NCBI GenBank assembly: GCA_017459945.1
Contig: JAFUBZ010000001.1
Coordinates: forward strand, 1-38,777
Direction: 5' to 3'
Length of the DNA: 38,777 nucleotides
Origin: Eubacterium sp.
Lineage (GTDB): Bacteria; Bacillota; Clostridia; Lachnospirales; Lachnospiraceae
The notes under the pieces are model-generated. The model was not told the origin of the DNA, ran no database searches, and was given only the letters and a program-made list of their open reading frames with translations. The translations under genes and the position numbers were made by a program. Position 1 is the stretch's first letter, and the number at the start of each line of letters is the position of its first letter. Below, one piece after another: positions 14,171 to 22,793 of this stretch.

Positions 14171-16861
14171 TAATTGCGGAAACCCGATCACGACTTTGAA
14201 CAGATCGCCATCCAGGATGATATCAAAGGTGCCGCCCTGCATGATGGTCAGGTTTCGTGCAATCTCCAGGCCGAGGCCGCTGCCTTCCGTGTTGCGGGAG
14301 AGGTCTCCGCGGACAAAGCGCTCGGTCAGCTCTTCGGCAGAGATGTTTAAAGCATGCTCTGAGATGTTGCGGATCGTAAAGACAACTTTGGGATCCGCTC
14401 CGTTTGCATCGGGTTGAATGATGCCTTCCACATAAACCCTTGATCCCGGCATAGAATATTTTGCGGCGTTACTGTACAGGTTTTCAATCACTCTGCAAAG
14501 ACGCGCGCCGTCTGCCTGTATCATCATCGGTTCTTCGGGAAGCGTGCAGACCAGAGAAAGGTTCCGCTCTTCGAATTTTTCCCGGAATTCCCCGTTCATC
14601 TGCTGGATCATCTGACGAAGATCAATGGAGTGCATATCCAGAGTGATGTTTCCGGAGCTGATCTTAGAGGACTCGACCAGGTCATCCACTAGTTGCTTTA
14701 ACCTGGCAGATTTGCGGTCAAGGATCTCTACATAGCTGCGGACTTCATCATCCTCGATGTCGTGTCGTTTCAGAATGTCAACATAATTGATGATCGATGT
14801 CAGGGGCGTTTTGATGTCATGGGAAACGTTGGTGATCAGCTCGGCTTTCATACGTTCGCTTTTCATTTCGTTTTCCACGGCTGCTTTCAAACCGGCGCTG
14901 ACCTTGTTGACGCCTTCTGCCATTTCGCGATTGTAACCGGTCGCTTCATCCAGATCGACCTTGTAATCCAGATTCCCGGCAGCGATCTCATCCATGCCTT
15001 TCCGAACGGCATCCCGGCCTGCAAAATAAGTCATCAGCTTGCGCAGGATCATGATATTGCCGAGGATTAAGATGACGAGTCCGACTATCGCCGGAATGAT
15101 GCTTGATGACATCGCCATGACGATCGCACAGATGCCTGCTACGATGGCATTTCCGGCAGCGATCAGGATATAGACGATCACAAGGCGTTTTCCTTCTTGC
15201 TGCGTCCGATATGCAGAGGTCGTGACTTTTCTGATTACGATAAACAGACTTCTGAGCAGACTGTTTCCAAGCGTTCTTGCCTTGATCCGGCGGATATAGT
15301 GCTTTAAGATCCAGCAAAGCAGAATGCCAAACGCAATTGCACCGGGGATCAGACCTGCCAGGAAGTGCGTGCTGATCGTGTGATAGCAGTTGTTCAGCGC
15401 CGCGCCTTTGTCAACACCCGCGAGCAGGCTGTCCTGATAGGTATAAGCCCATCTGAGGGGCAGGGATACGGATACCAGTAAAATGACCCACAGTACGATG
15501 TCGATGATCACAAGAAGCTCGATCGGGAATTTTTCCATCGCTGTCGTATGGATGGCATTGTCTTCTTTGATGTGTCCTGTCTGTAAAATGGTCAGGATGA
15601 GCATGAATACAAACAGGGCTGCAAAAATGATCCCGGCAGGGAGTGCATTTTTCCCGAACGGTTCGTGCGCAGCATATTGCTGATAGAATGCCTGATTGAC
15701 CATCGCGGTATCTTTGACCGGGTATTCCGGATTCAGGCCGATGAAAAGATTGTAGTTGCCATCGCCAAGTAGTTCGTTGGCCTGCCCCGAAACAGAACTG
15801 GTCAGACCCAGATGAGATGTGGCCTGATTCGCTGAATCGCCGTAAAGAGTCGTATGGCTATTGGTATCTTCATAAGCACAGTAGTAGCCGGAATTTGTCG
15901 TACCATCCTTGTCGGAAAACTGCCGTTGATAATCGTTTTCTACTTTTGCGAGGTCATAGGTACTCCATGAATCGACATTGGTAAAGACCTGTCCGTCTTC
16001 TGTGCGCTGCAGCCAGATCATGGCATTGGTGTTATAGTACTTGCCATAGTCGTTGAGTGTAGCAGCTTTCTCTGCAGCATAAAGCAGATTTGTATACTGG
16101 TCTAAGATAGAAACGGTATACAGGTTTTGCTGTGCGTAATCCGCGATCGTTCCGCCGGCAGCATTTTTGATAGACTGCATTTCCAACGGTCGGATGTTGT
16201 TATAAAGAACATTGTATAACTCCGGATAGTAGTTCAGCGTGATCCGGTCATTGCCATTGCGGTCGCGTGAGGTGTCGATATCAACCATGGAGAAATTGTA
16301 TAATATATTGTCATACAAAATGGTTTCATGGCCTGTCGGGACAGCGGCGTCACCATAGACCGGCGCCGTATCTTGCGAGGCGTCGCCCGGCGGGATGAGT
16401 TCTCCGTTCTCTGCATCATAATAACTGTCTTCACCGTTTTCATCCATGGTCAGACCGTCACGGTTTTCCAGGATCCATGCCAGAAAGACATAATCTGATG
16501 TGTAGTAAAAATCACTCAGAGCTTGTAACGTATAGGTCAGGTCCGGATTTTTATTTGCTTTATAAATGCCGGCGTTCAGGTCGGAAATGTCCACAGTTTC
16601 ATTCATGTCCAGTGCGCCGTCTTTGTAGAACTTTTGTCTGGTCGACTGGAATTCGATAAAATCATGTGTTTCCGGGATCAGATACTGGTCGATCATTTCG
16701 GCGGATTGTGCATAGGGCTGCGGATGCAGGATATTGCCGGTCATACCGGCGCCCAGGCCGGCGAGCCCCCACGACATGCTGACGGCACAGCATACGGTAG
16801 AGAGCAGCATGATCGCGATGACCAGGGTTTTTCCGAGTTTGCTGTATAAAAATTGTTTCAT
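14165..16861 (-). CDS. Sensor histidine kinase with large extracytoplasmic domain
   Basis: An 898-residue membrane kinase. A signal-anchor helix spans about 13-40, a 360-residue external domain about 41-405, then five or six helices (about 408-427, 446-468, 500-520, 559-583, 587-607) lead into a HAMP-like linker. The kinase core has the phospho-acceptor H681 in NVSHDIKTPLTSI, the N box near 793-800 (ENLYSNAAKYS), and G-S-G-L-G-L near 860-865. The long external domain, rich in Tyr, Asn and Asp, has no motif I recognise. The gene lies 41 bases downstream of the OmpR-type regulator on the same strand, so the two form one operon. The class resembles VanS-like or envelope-sensing kinases of Firmicutes. 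Ligand and targets are unknown, and neither adjoining metabolic operon is clearly tied to it. Confidence 0.9.
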   Translation of the reverse strand: MKQFLYSKLGKTLVIAIMLLSTVCCAVSMSWGLAGLGAGMTGNILHPQPYAQSAEMIDQYLIPETHDFIEFQSTRQKFYKDGALDMNETVDISDLNAGIYKANKNPDLTYTLQALSDFYYTSDYVFLAWILENRDGLTMDENGEDSYYDAENGELIPPGDASQDTAPVYGDAAVPTGHETILYDNILYNFSMVDIDTSRDRNGNDRITLNYYPELYNVLYNNIRPLEMQSIKNAAGGTIADYAQQNLYTVSILDQYTNLLYAAEKAATLNDYGKYYNTNAMIWLQRTEDGQVFTNVDSWSTYDLAKVENDYQRQFSDKDGTTNSGYYCAYEDTNSHTTLYGDSANQATSHLGLTSSVSGQANELLGDGNYNLFIGLNPEYPVKDTAMVNQAFYQQYAAHEPFGKNALPAGIIFAALFVFMLILTILQTGHIKEDNAIHTTAMEKFPIELLVIIDIVLWVILLVSVSLPLRWAYTYQDSLLAGVDKGAALNNCYHTISTHFLAGLIPGAIAFGILLCWILKHYIRRIKARTLGNSLLRSLFIVIRKVTTSAYRTQQEGKRLVIVYILIAAGNAIVAGICAIVMAMSSSIIPAIVGLVILILGNIMILRKLMTYFAGRDAVRKGMDEIAAGNLDYKVDLDEATGYNREMAEGVNKVSAGLKAAVENEMKSERMKAELITNVSHDIKTPLTSIINYVDILKRHDIEDDEVRSYVEILDRKSARLKQLVDDLVESSKISSGNITLDMHSIDLRQMIQQMNGEFREKFEERNLSLVCTLPEEPMMIQADGARLCRVIENLYSNAAKYSMPGSRVYVEGIIQPDANGADPKVVFTIRNISEHALNISAEELTERFVRGDLSRNTEGSGLGLEIARNLTIMQGGTFDIILDGDLFKVVIGFPQLL

Positions 16862-16902
16862 GATAATATGGTCTCCTTTATGCAGATAGGAGCAGGCCTT
16901 TC

Positions 16903-17598
16903 TTACAGATCCTCAATCTTGTATCCGACACCCCAGACCACTTTCAGATAGCGGGGTTCCTTCGGATTGATCTCAATCTTTTCCCGGATGTGACGGATAT
17001 GCACTGCCACGGTGTTGTCGGCGTTGAACGCCTCCTCGTTCCAGACCGCCTGATAGATCTGGTCGATGGAGTAAACACGTCCTTTGTTACGGGTCAGAAA
17101 GAGCAGGATGTTGTATTGGATCGGGGTCAGTTTTTCGATGAGGGTTCCGTCAATGGTAACGGTTTTCCGTTCGTCATCGATCACAAGACCGCCTGTTTGA
17201 AAAACATGCTCAGAGACGGGCGCCTGCGTGCCAAGGGTTGTGTAGCGGCGCAGCTGCGACTTGACGCGTGCCACAAGCTCCATGGCATTAAATGGTTTGG
17301 TCATATAATCGTCCGCGCCTACATTCAGGCCGACGATCTTATCCGTATCTTCAGTTTTGGCGGATAAAATGATGATGGGAATGTTATACTCCTCACGGAT
17401 TTTTAGCGTGGCACGGATGCCGTCCATTTTTGGCATCATGACATCAAGGATCAGAAGATCAACCTTGTTCTCATGCAGCTTCTCAAGTGCCTCGATCCCA
17501 TCATAGGCTTTCAGGATTTCATAGCCTTCCGGCTTCAGATAAATCTCAATCGCATCGACGATTTCTTTTTCATCGTCACATACAAGAATCGTATACAT
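16903..17598 (-). CDS. OmpR/PhoB-family response regulator
   Basis: A 231-residue regulator. The receiver domain shows the acidic DDE near 8-10, the phospho-acceptor Asp in LLILDVMMPKMDG, the Ser in IIILSAKTED and the Lys in DDYMTKPF. The C-terminal winged helix is of OmpR type (LTPIQYNILLFLTRNKGRVYSIDQIYQAVWNEE...VAVHIRHIREKIE...YLKVVWGVGYKIE). It is the first gene of the pair with the histidine kinase, and AAGGAGG precedes its ATG. It resembles VanR-type regulators. Confidence 0.92.
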   Translation of the reverse strand: MYTILVCDDEKEIVDAIEIYLKPEGYEILKAYDGIEALEKLHENKVDLLILDVMMPKMDGIRATLKIREEYNIPIIILSAKTEDTDKIVGLNVGADDYMTKPFNAMELVARVKSQLRRYTTLGTQAPVSEHVFQTGGLVIDDERKTVTIDGTLIEKLTPIQYNILLFLTRNKGRVYSIDQIYQAVWNEEAFNADNTVAVHIRHIREKIEINPKEPRYLKVVWGVGYKIEDL

Positions 17599-17675
17599 AA
17601 CAAAACCTCCTTCGCGCTCAGGTGTTTCTGATACTACTGTACCAGAAATAAATGAGGAAAGAGAGGGGGAAAATC

Positions 17676-18551
17676 TTAAGAAATGATGAATAAATGTAGA
17701 ATATGCTGATAGAGGATTTTAGCGGCGGGAGCCAAAAGCTCCGGCTCGAGAGCGGAGATGCCGATGATACGGCTTGCTTTGGGACTGACCGGATATGTTT
17801 TGACGGCATAGGGGATGTCGTTCATGACGAGCGCGGGCATGATACAGATGCCAAAGCCTTCTGCGACCATGGAGATCGTTGACAGGTCGTCTACGACATG
17901 GTAAGCGGAATGGACATTCAGCCCGTTGCTTTTAAAGAAATTCGTGATGTCTGCATCGGTGGTCTCGCGCTGGGAGACGAAGCTCTCATTCTGCATTTCC
18001 TCAATGGTCATCACAGGGCTGTCCAGTTTTTTCTGATAGTCAGAAGGAACGACACAAAGAAGCGGGTCTTCATAAAGCGGTTCGAACGGCAGATCACCTG
18101 CGCTTGATGATGAGAGGAAACCGATCTCGACGATTCCGTTTTTGATCCAGTAGGAAACATCGGCATAGGTACCTTCGTAGATTTCAATTTGAATGCCCGG
18201 ATAATCAGCCTGAAATGAATGAATGATATCAGGGATCCAGTTGGTGCAGACACTGGAAAAGCATCCGACCTTTACTGTACCCTGCTGAAGTTCATTGATG
18301 CCGTTAATGGCCTGATGGAGATGTTCTTCGCTTGTCAGAACGGCATTGATATACGGGAGCAGATATTCCCCGTAAGAAGTTAAAGTAATGCCCTTTTTGC
18401 TTCGTACAAAAAGGGCGTTTCCAAGTTCCTGTTCCATAGAGGAAACGGCATGACTGACTGCGGACGGGGTTAACGAAAGCACCTGTGCGGCTTTCTGAAA
18501 ACTTCCCTGATTCACGACTGCCTGAAATACCTGATAGGATAGTAGTGTCAT
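17676..18551 (-). CDS. LysR-type transcriptional regulator
   Basis: A 291-residue LysR regulator with an N-terminal winged HTH: SYQVFQAVVNQGSFQKAAQVLSLTPSAVSHAVSSMEQELGNALFVRSKKGITLTSYG. The periplasmic-binding-like effector domain runs from about residue 90 to the end and contains VKVGCFSSV and the FVSQRETTDADITNFF region. It lies 98 bases downstream of the beta subunit gene of the 2-oxoacid oxidoreductase on the same strand, with no clear terminator between them, so it may be the last gene of that operon and control it. The effector, possibly the 2-oxoacid, is not known. Confidence 0.9.
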   Translation of the reverse strand: MTLLSYQVFQAVVNQGSFQKAAQVLSLTPSAVSHAVSSMEQELGNALFVRSKKGITLTSYGEYLLPYINAVLTSEEHLHQAINGINELQQGTVKVGCFSSVCTNWIPDIIHSFQADYPGIQIEIYEGTYADVSYWIKNGIVEIGFLSSSSAGDLPFEPLYEDPLLCVVPSDYQKKLDSPVMTIEEMQNESFVSQRETTDADITNFFKSNGLNVHSAYHVVDDLSTISMVAEGFGICIMPALVMNDIPYAVKTYPVSPKASRIIGISALEPELLAPAAKILYQHILHLFIIS

Positions 18552-18649
18552 AATATGGCAATTTCCTCATGTTTGATATGTTGCATTTTACGCATGTGCA
18601 AAGGGGCTCTACCACCGCATTCACATAGAAAAATGCAGCCAAAGGGTTT

Positions 18650-19591
18650 CTATTCTTCGCATTTATACAGAAGATGCTCCCAGCGTTTGTCGACTTCTGC
18701 CTGGAACTGTTCGATCAGGTGCTCATTGCCCGGCTTGAACAGATGCTTAAACCGGCCCTGCGCACTTAAAAATTCCTCAATCGGAAGCTTTTTCTTTGGC
18801 TTATAGGTGATGCGCCACTTGCCGTTTTCGACTTCAAACATCGGCCAGTAGCAGGTCTCGACTGCGAGCTTGCAGAGCTTCATCAGATCCTGTGTCTCGT
18901 AGCGCCAGCCGCGCGGGCAGGGGGCCATGATGTTAAGGTAGGCTGCGCCGGGTGTATAGATCGCTTTTTCCGCCTTTTTATGAAGATCTGAGAAATTGTT
19001 TAAAAAGGTCGTTTGTGCAACGTATGGAACGTTGTGGTCAGCGATGATGCTGGCAATATCCTTTCTGCACTGGATCTTTCCGTCAGAAACAGAACCGACC
19101 GGCGTGGTCGTGGTATCCGCATAAAGCGGTGTTGCGGACGAACGCTGGATACCGGTGTTCATATATGCACCGTTGTCATAGCAGACGTACACCATGTCAT
19201 GATTTCGTTCCATTGCGCCGGAAAGCGACTGGAAGCCGATGTCATAGGTGCCGCCGTCGCCGCCGAACGTGATGAATTTAAAGTTTGCGTCTTCCGGCAG
19301 ACGGCCTCGTTTTTTCAAGGCGCGGTAAGCAGTTTCGACGCCGCTTAATGTAGCGCCGGCATTTTCGAATGCGTTGTGGATATAGCTGTCTTCCCAGGCA
19401 GTGTAGGGGTACATGAAGGTGGAAACCTCCATACAGCCTGTGGCATTGCCGATTACAGCCTGGTCGCCTTCGTGAAGCGCACGCAGTACGGCGCGTGCCG
19501 CAATCGGGCCGCCACATCCCGGACACATTCTGTGCCCCGGTGCAAGGCGTTCCGGTTTGCTCATGACTTCTTTAAAATCGTATGCTGCCAT
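18650..19591 (-). CDS. porB: 2-oxoacid:ferredoxin oxidoreductase, beta subunit
   Basis: The TPP-binding subunit (313 residues) of a four-subunit pyruvate/2-oxoacid:ferredoxin oxidoreductase, which turns a 2-oxoacid plus CoA into acyl-CoA, CO2 and reduced ferredoxin. Visible are the cluster and TPP region HRMCPGCGGPIAARAVLRAL, NATGCMEVST, the TPP/Mg motif FGGDGGTYDIG...YDNGAYMNTGIQRS, and a late APCPRGW cysteine. These give the four cysteines expected for the proximal [4Fe-4S] cluster. I set the start at the internal ATG (MAAYDFKEV); a longer reading frame exists upstream but the similarity begins here and an AGGAG lies ahead of it. It is the last structural gene of the gamma-delta-alpha-beta order. 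Pyruvate is the most likely substrate by motif similarity, but an aryl or branched 2-oxoacid cannot be excluded. Confidence 0.88.
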   Translation of the reverse strand: MAAYDFKEVMSKPERLAPGHRMCPGCGGPIAARAVLRALHEGDQAVIGNATGCMEVSTFMYPYTAWEDSYIHNAFENAGATLSGVETAYRALKKRGRLPEDANFKFITFGGDGGTYDIGFQSLSGAMERNHDMVYVCYDNGAYMNTGIQRSSATPLYADTTTTPVGSVSDGKIQCRKDIASIIADHNVPYVAQTTFLNNFSDLHKKAEKAIYTPGAAYLNIMAPCPRGWRYETQDLMKLCKLAVETCYWPMFEVENGKWRITYKPKKKLPIEEFLSAQGRFKHLFKPGNEHLIEQFQAEVDKRWEHLLYKCEE

Positions 19592-19678
19592 AATATATCT
19601 TAACTCCTGTATTTGTGTGATTTCTTTGGTCATAACCGGTCCGGGTATTTTGCAAGCATTGGACCGGTAACTGATGAT

Positions 19679-20908
19679 TTAGCGGCGCAGGCCGATGTAT
19701 TCGTTCTGGAGTGGCTCGTTGCCGCCATCCATCCATTGTGCCAGTTCTTCAAAAACACTTTTGGCCGAGTCGACGGTAAAGTCCCTTCCGCCAAGACCGT
19801 AGATCCGGTTTAATGTGCGGATCTGCACGCCGGCGCGGTAGAGACCTGCAGTCACTTCGCTTCCGAGCACGCCGCTGTTGCCGTTATAGCTTTCGCAGCG
19901 GTCGAGGATCGCGCAGGCTTTGCAGTTTGCAAGCGCTGCAGCCAGTTCTTTTTCCGGGAACGGACGGAAGACGCGAAGCTTGATGACTCCGGCTTTTACA
20001 CCGGCTTCTCTTAATTCGTCAACGGCATCCTTTGCGGTTCCTGCGGCAGAGCCCATCAAAAGCATGATGTAGTCTGCGTCCTCTGTACGGTATTCTTCAA
20101 AAAATCCGTAGGAACGGCCGGACATGGCTGCGAATTCATCCGCGACATCCAGGATAACCTGTCTGGAACGGTTCATCGCATCGAGCTGGTTTTTCTTGGC
20201 TTCCATGACATAGTCTGTTTCAGAGTAGGGGCCAAGTGCCATCGGCTGATGCGGTTTTAACAGATACTCTTCCGGCTCATAGGTGCCGACAAATTCTTTG
20301 ACGGAATCATCCGGCAGAAGATACAGATTCTGAACCGCATGGCTCGTGATAAAACCATCCTGGCAGATCATGATCGGAAGTCTGACATCTTTATGCTCCG
20401 CAATGCGGAAGGCCTGAATGTAGTTGTCATAGGCTTCCTGGTTGTTTTCTGCGTAAATCTGGATCCATCCCGTATCACGCGCTCCCATGCCGTCGGAATG
20501 GTCACAGTTAATATTGATCGGTCCGGAAAGGGTACGGTTAACAAGTGTCAGCGCGATCGGCAGACGATTGGAGGCCGCAAGCAAAAGCTCTTCCCACATC
20601 AGTGCAAGGCCGGCAGAAGAAGTGGCAGTCATCGTACGTGCACCTGCGGCTTCGGCACCGATCGCCGCGCTCATTGCGGAGTGCTCGCTTTCAACCGGGA
20701 TAAACTCCGTATCCAGCTGACCGTTTGAAATATAGGTGGAAACCATCTGCGGAATCTCGGTAGATGGTGTGATCGGAAATGCCGGCATGACATCCGGATT
20801 CACCTGGCGGATCGCATATGCGACCGCTTCGTTGCCGGACATGCGCTCCGGGATCGCTTCGACAGGGGCCTTTTGCATTGTCTGGTTTGTGTTTTCTTTC
20901 ATGCTCAT
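19679..20908 (-). CDS. porA: 2-oxoacid:ferredoxin oxidoreductase, alpha subunit
   Basis: The 409-residue alpha subunit, with the N-terminal pyrimidine-binding-like domain (GNEAVAYAIRQVNPDVMPAFPITPSTEIPQMVSTY, VESEHSAMSAAIGAEAAGARTMTATSSAGLALMWEEL) and the C-terminal domain II (IMLLMGSAAGTAKDAVDELREAGVKAGVIKLRVFRPFPE). The YPITPST-type motif is present as FPITPST. Its ATG overlaps the stop of the delta subunit gene by four bases, indicating translational coupling. Length and motifs are typical of archaeal/Thermotoga-type four-subunit pyruvate oxidoreductases rather than the fused single-chain enzyme usual in clostridia. Confidence 0.9.
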   Translation of the reverse strand: MSMKENTNQTMQKAPVEAIPERMSGNEAVAYAIRQVNPDVMPAFPITPSTEIPQMVSTYISNGQLDTEFIPVESEHSAMSAAIGAEAAGARTMTATSSAGLALMWEELLLAASNRLPIALTLVNRTLSGPININCDHSDGMGARDTGWIQIYAENNQEAYDNYIQAFRIAEHKDVRLPIMICQDGFITSHAVQNLYLLPDDSVKEFVGTYEPEEYLLKPHQPMALGPYSETDYVMEAKKNQLDAMNRSRQVILDVADEFAAMSGRSYGFFEEYRTEDADYIMLLMGSAAGTAKDAVDELREAGVKAGVIKLRVFRPFPEKELAAALANCKACAILDRCESYNGNSGVLGSEVTAGLYRAGVQIRTLNRIYGLGGRDFTVDSAKSVFEELAQWMDGGNEPLQNEYIGLRR

Positions 20909-21213
20909 ACTTCATTCCCCGCTTTCATTTCAATCGCGTCAAACGGACAGACTTCTGCGCAGATACCGCAGCCCTTGCAATGGTCGTAATCAAATCCGGC
21001 GCGTTTTCCGTCAGTGACCGGGATGCTCGAGTCCGGGCAGCATGGTGTACACAATAAGCACTGCCTGCATTTATCAGCATGGTAAACAGGCGTATTGTTG
21101 CGCCAGTCGCCTGTGTTGAAGTGGACAGATGTTCCGCCGGCGAATACTTCCAGCGCCTCGGTCAGTCCGGTATGGGGTGTTTGTTTGTGGATGTTTGTGA
21201 TATCGGTTCTCAT
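20905..21213 (-). CDS. porD: 2-oxoacid:ferredoxin oxidoreductase, delta subunit (ferredoxin-like)
   Basis: A 102-residue subunit with two [4Fe-4S] motifs, CRQCLLCTPCCPDSSI and CKGCGICAEVCPFDAI. It passes electrons from the TPP subunit to external ferredoxin. The N-terminal 45 residues (FNTGDWRNNTPVYHADKC) match the usual delta-subunit extension, which carries the W-R-x-x-R/T-P-V sequence. It lies 32 bases after the gamma gene and overlaps alpha by four bases. Confidence 0.92.
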   Translation of the reverse strand: MRTDITNIHKQTPHTGLTEALEVFAGGTSVHFNTGDWRNNTPVYHADKCRQCLLCTPCCPDSSIPVTDGKRAGFDYDHCKGCGICAEVCPFDAIEMKAGNEV

Positions 21214-21245
21214 GTGTTTTCCTTTTTATTATAGACAGGCGGTGA

Positions 21246-21818
21246 TCAGGCAATCGCATCGAGTGTCATTTCGAGCGCTTTCATATTGCCTTCCACGACT
21301 TCCGGTTTCTTTGCAAACTTATGTGCATAGGCAGTCCGCATTTCCTTTAAGAATTCCTCTCTCGGAAGCAAACCGGTCACCGCAACGACTGCTGCAAGCA
21401 TCGAAGAGTTCGGGAAGTTTTTGCCAAGTGTTTCTTCTGCGATCCTTCTTGCGTCGATCGTGACGATCTTCCCATCGAACCCCGGCAGCTGTGCGCGGAT
21501 CTCATCGCTGCTTTTCGGTGTGTTGACGATCAGAGCGCCTTCCGGCTTCAGACCGGCTGTGACATCCACTGACTGGATGAGTGTCTCATCAACGACTGCA
21601 ACAAAGTCCGGGTCATAAATATTAGAATGTACACGGATCGGATCGGAACTGATCCTGTTATAAGCTGTGATCGGCGCGCCCATTCGCTCCGGACCGTATT
21701 CCGGGAAGCCCTGCACGTTTTTTCCAAATTTAAAGGCAACGTCTGCTAAGAGAAGCGCAGCGGTTTTTGCACCCTGGCCGCCGCGACCGTGCCATCTGAT
21801 CTCGATTTGTTGTTTCAT
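21246..21818 (-). CDS. porC: 2-oxoacid:ferredoxin oxidoreductase, gamma subunit
   Basis: The 190-residue gamma subunit, recognised by EIRWHGRGGQGAKTAALLLADVAFKFGKNVQGFPEYGPERMGAPITAYNRIS and the ALIVNTPKS and NSSMLAAVVAVTGLL segments. This subunit binds CoA in the family. It is the first gene of the operon, which reads leftward gamma-delta-alpha-beta. A predicted promoter and a hairpin at the start of the transcript lie just upstream, and AAAGGAC sits a few bases before the ATG. Confidence 0.9.
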   Translation of the reverse strand: MKQQIEIRWHGRGGQGAKTAALLLADVAFKFGKNVQGFPEYGPERMGAPITAYNRISSDPIRVHSNIYDPDFVAVVDETLIQSVDVTAGLKPEGALIVNTPKSSDEIRAQLPGFDGKIVTIDARRIAEETLGKNFPNSSMLAAVVAVTGLLPREEFLKEMRTAYAHKFAKKPEVVEGNMKALEMTLDAIA

Positions 21819-21847
21819 TCCTTCGTGTCCTTTACGTTCTTATTTAT

Positions 21848-21904
21848 AAAGTGGCTGTGAAAACAGCACTTTGCTTATTATACCTGGATTTTGAGAGAAG
21901 TAAA
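21848..21904 (-). promoter_or_regulatory. Promoter and 5' hairpin of the por operon
   Basis: On the minus strand TATAAT (21882-21877) has a weak TTTACT -35 at 21904-21899 with a 16-base spacer. The first transcribed bases, about 21872-21848, fold into AAAGTG-CTGT / ACAG-(C bulge)-CACTTT. This could stabilise the mRNA or be part of an operator; a weak -35 fits an activated (LysR-type) promoter. The wider gap 21819-22124 holds no gene. Upstream, ATTCAT...ATGAAT repeats around 21946-21972 are possible regulator contacts, but this is weak. Confidence 0.5.
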
Positions 21905-22001
21905 TAGAATTGGTGAATATTTTTCAGTTTATAGATGAAAGATATTCATCGATTGACGATTTTGAATGAATGGAAAACTGCCGTACATAACTGTAGCTGC
22001 A

Positions 22002-22030
22002 TTGAAGAAAAGCGGTGATTCTGGTACAAT
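22002..22030 (+). promoter_or_regulatory. Sigma-70 promoter of the lipoprotein gene
   Basis: TTGAAG (22002-22007), a 17-base spacer and TACAAT (22025-22030). It would give an untranslated leader of about 88 bases before ATG 22125, and may also serve the glycosidase gene downstream. Confidence 0.7.
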
Positions 22031-22124
22031 GTGTGAGTAGATCATATGTGCAGTTTCAATATTATAGATATGTTTCAGAATATGTTTTTTTACATGAGAT
22101 TTGTGCCTTGAAAGGAGAAATCCG

Positions 22125-22745
22125 ATGAAAAAAAGAATATTGATCTTATGCCTGGCGGGCGTATTTATTTTTTCTCTGTCTGCTTGCGGAAAATCTGCAG
22201 GTGAAGAAGTGACAGGTGCCGGGGATGCGGCAGCAGAGCAGACCGCAGAAGAGGCACAGGCAAAGCAGGATGAAGAAAAGCCTGATCAGGAAGAAAAGCA
22301 GGAAGAAGCGCAGGACGAAGACAAGGATGCTGATCAGAAAGCAGATCAGGAAAAGCAGGACGAAAACGACAGTTCGGATGAGCAGGGAGATGCAGAAGAT
22401 ATGGCATCATTTTGGGGATCGACAACGATCGCAACAAGTGTTTCGGACAGCTATGCGTCCATTCAGGATGCTTACCTTGATGGCAGCACATTTGTGATCA
22501 ACGGAACATACGATATCACGACCGATGAAGGCGATGTTCTGGACACATCGGATGCCGGTGAGCATCAGTTCACGGTTTCGGGAAATGCATCTCTTGGTTC
22601 GATGGGCGGAGACGGCGAACCTGAAACGATGGGTGCGGAAGAGTTTAACGAAATGCTGCAGTATGATCTGGAAAATAATCCGGGACTTGGCCTGGTCTTT
22701 TATGTAGAAAATGGTAAAGTGCTGGAGATTTGGATCACATCTTAA
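22125..22745 (+). CDS. Hypothetical lipoprotein with acidic low-complexity linker
   Basis: A 206-residue predicted lipoprotein. The signal is MKKRILI, a hydrophobic core and LSA-C21. Residues about 28-95 are a Glu/Asp/Gln/Lys/Ala-rich low-complexity stretch, probably disordered and spanning the cell wall. The folded C-terminal part (about 100-206) has no motif I recognise; it includes SVSDSYASIQDAYLDGSTFVINGTYDITTDEGD and ends GLVFYVENGKVLEIWITS. I chose the ATG at 22125, which has AAAGGAG ahead of it, over an upstream codon without a ribosome site. It precedes the GH2 gene by 48 bases. Function unknown. Confidence 0.75.
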   Translation: MKKRILILCLAGVFIFSLSACGKSAGEEVTGAGDAAAEQTAEEAQAKQDEEKPDQEEKQEEAQDEDKDADQKADQEKQDENDSSDEQGDAEDMASFWGSTTIATSVSDSYASIQDAYLDGSTFVINGTYDITTDEGDVLDTSDAGEHQFTVSGNASLGSMGGDGEPETMGAEEFNEMLQYDLENNPGLGLVFYVENGKVLEIWITS

Positions 22746-22793
22746 GCATGTTGCAAGAAAAGAATCCTGAAACAAGTTGAGAATCGTTCGTAT

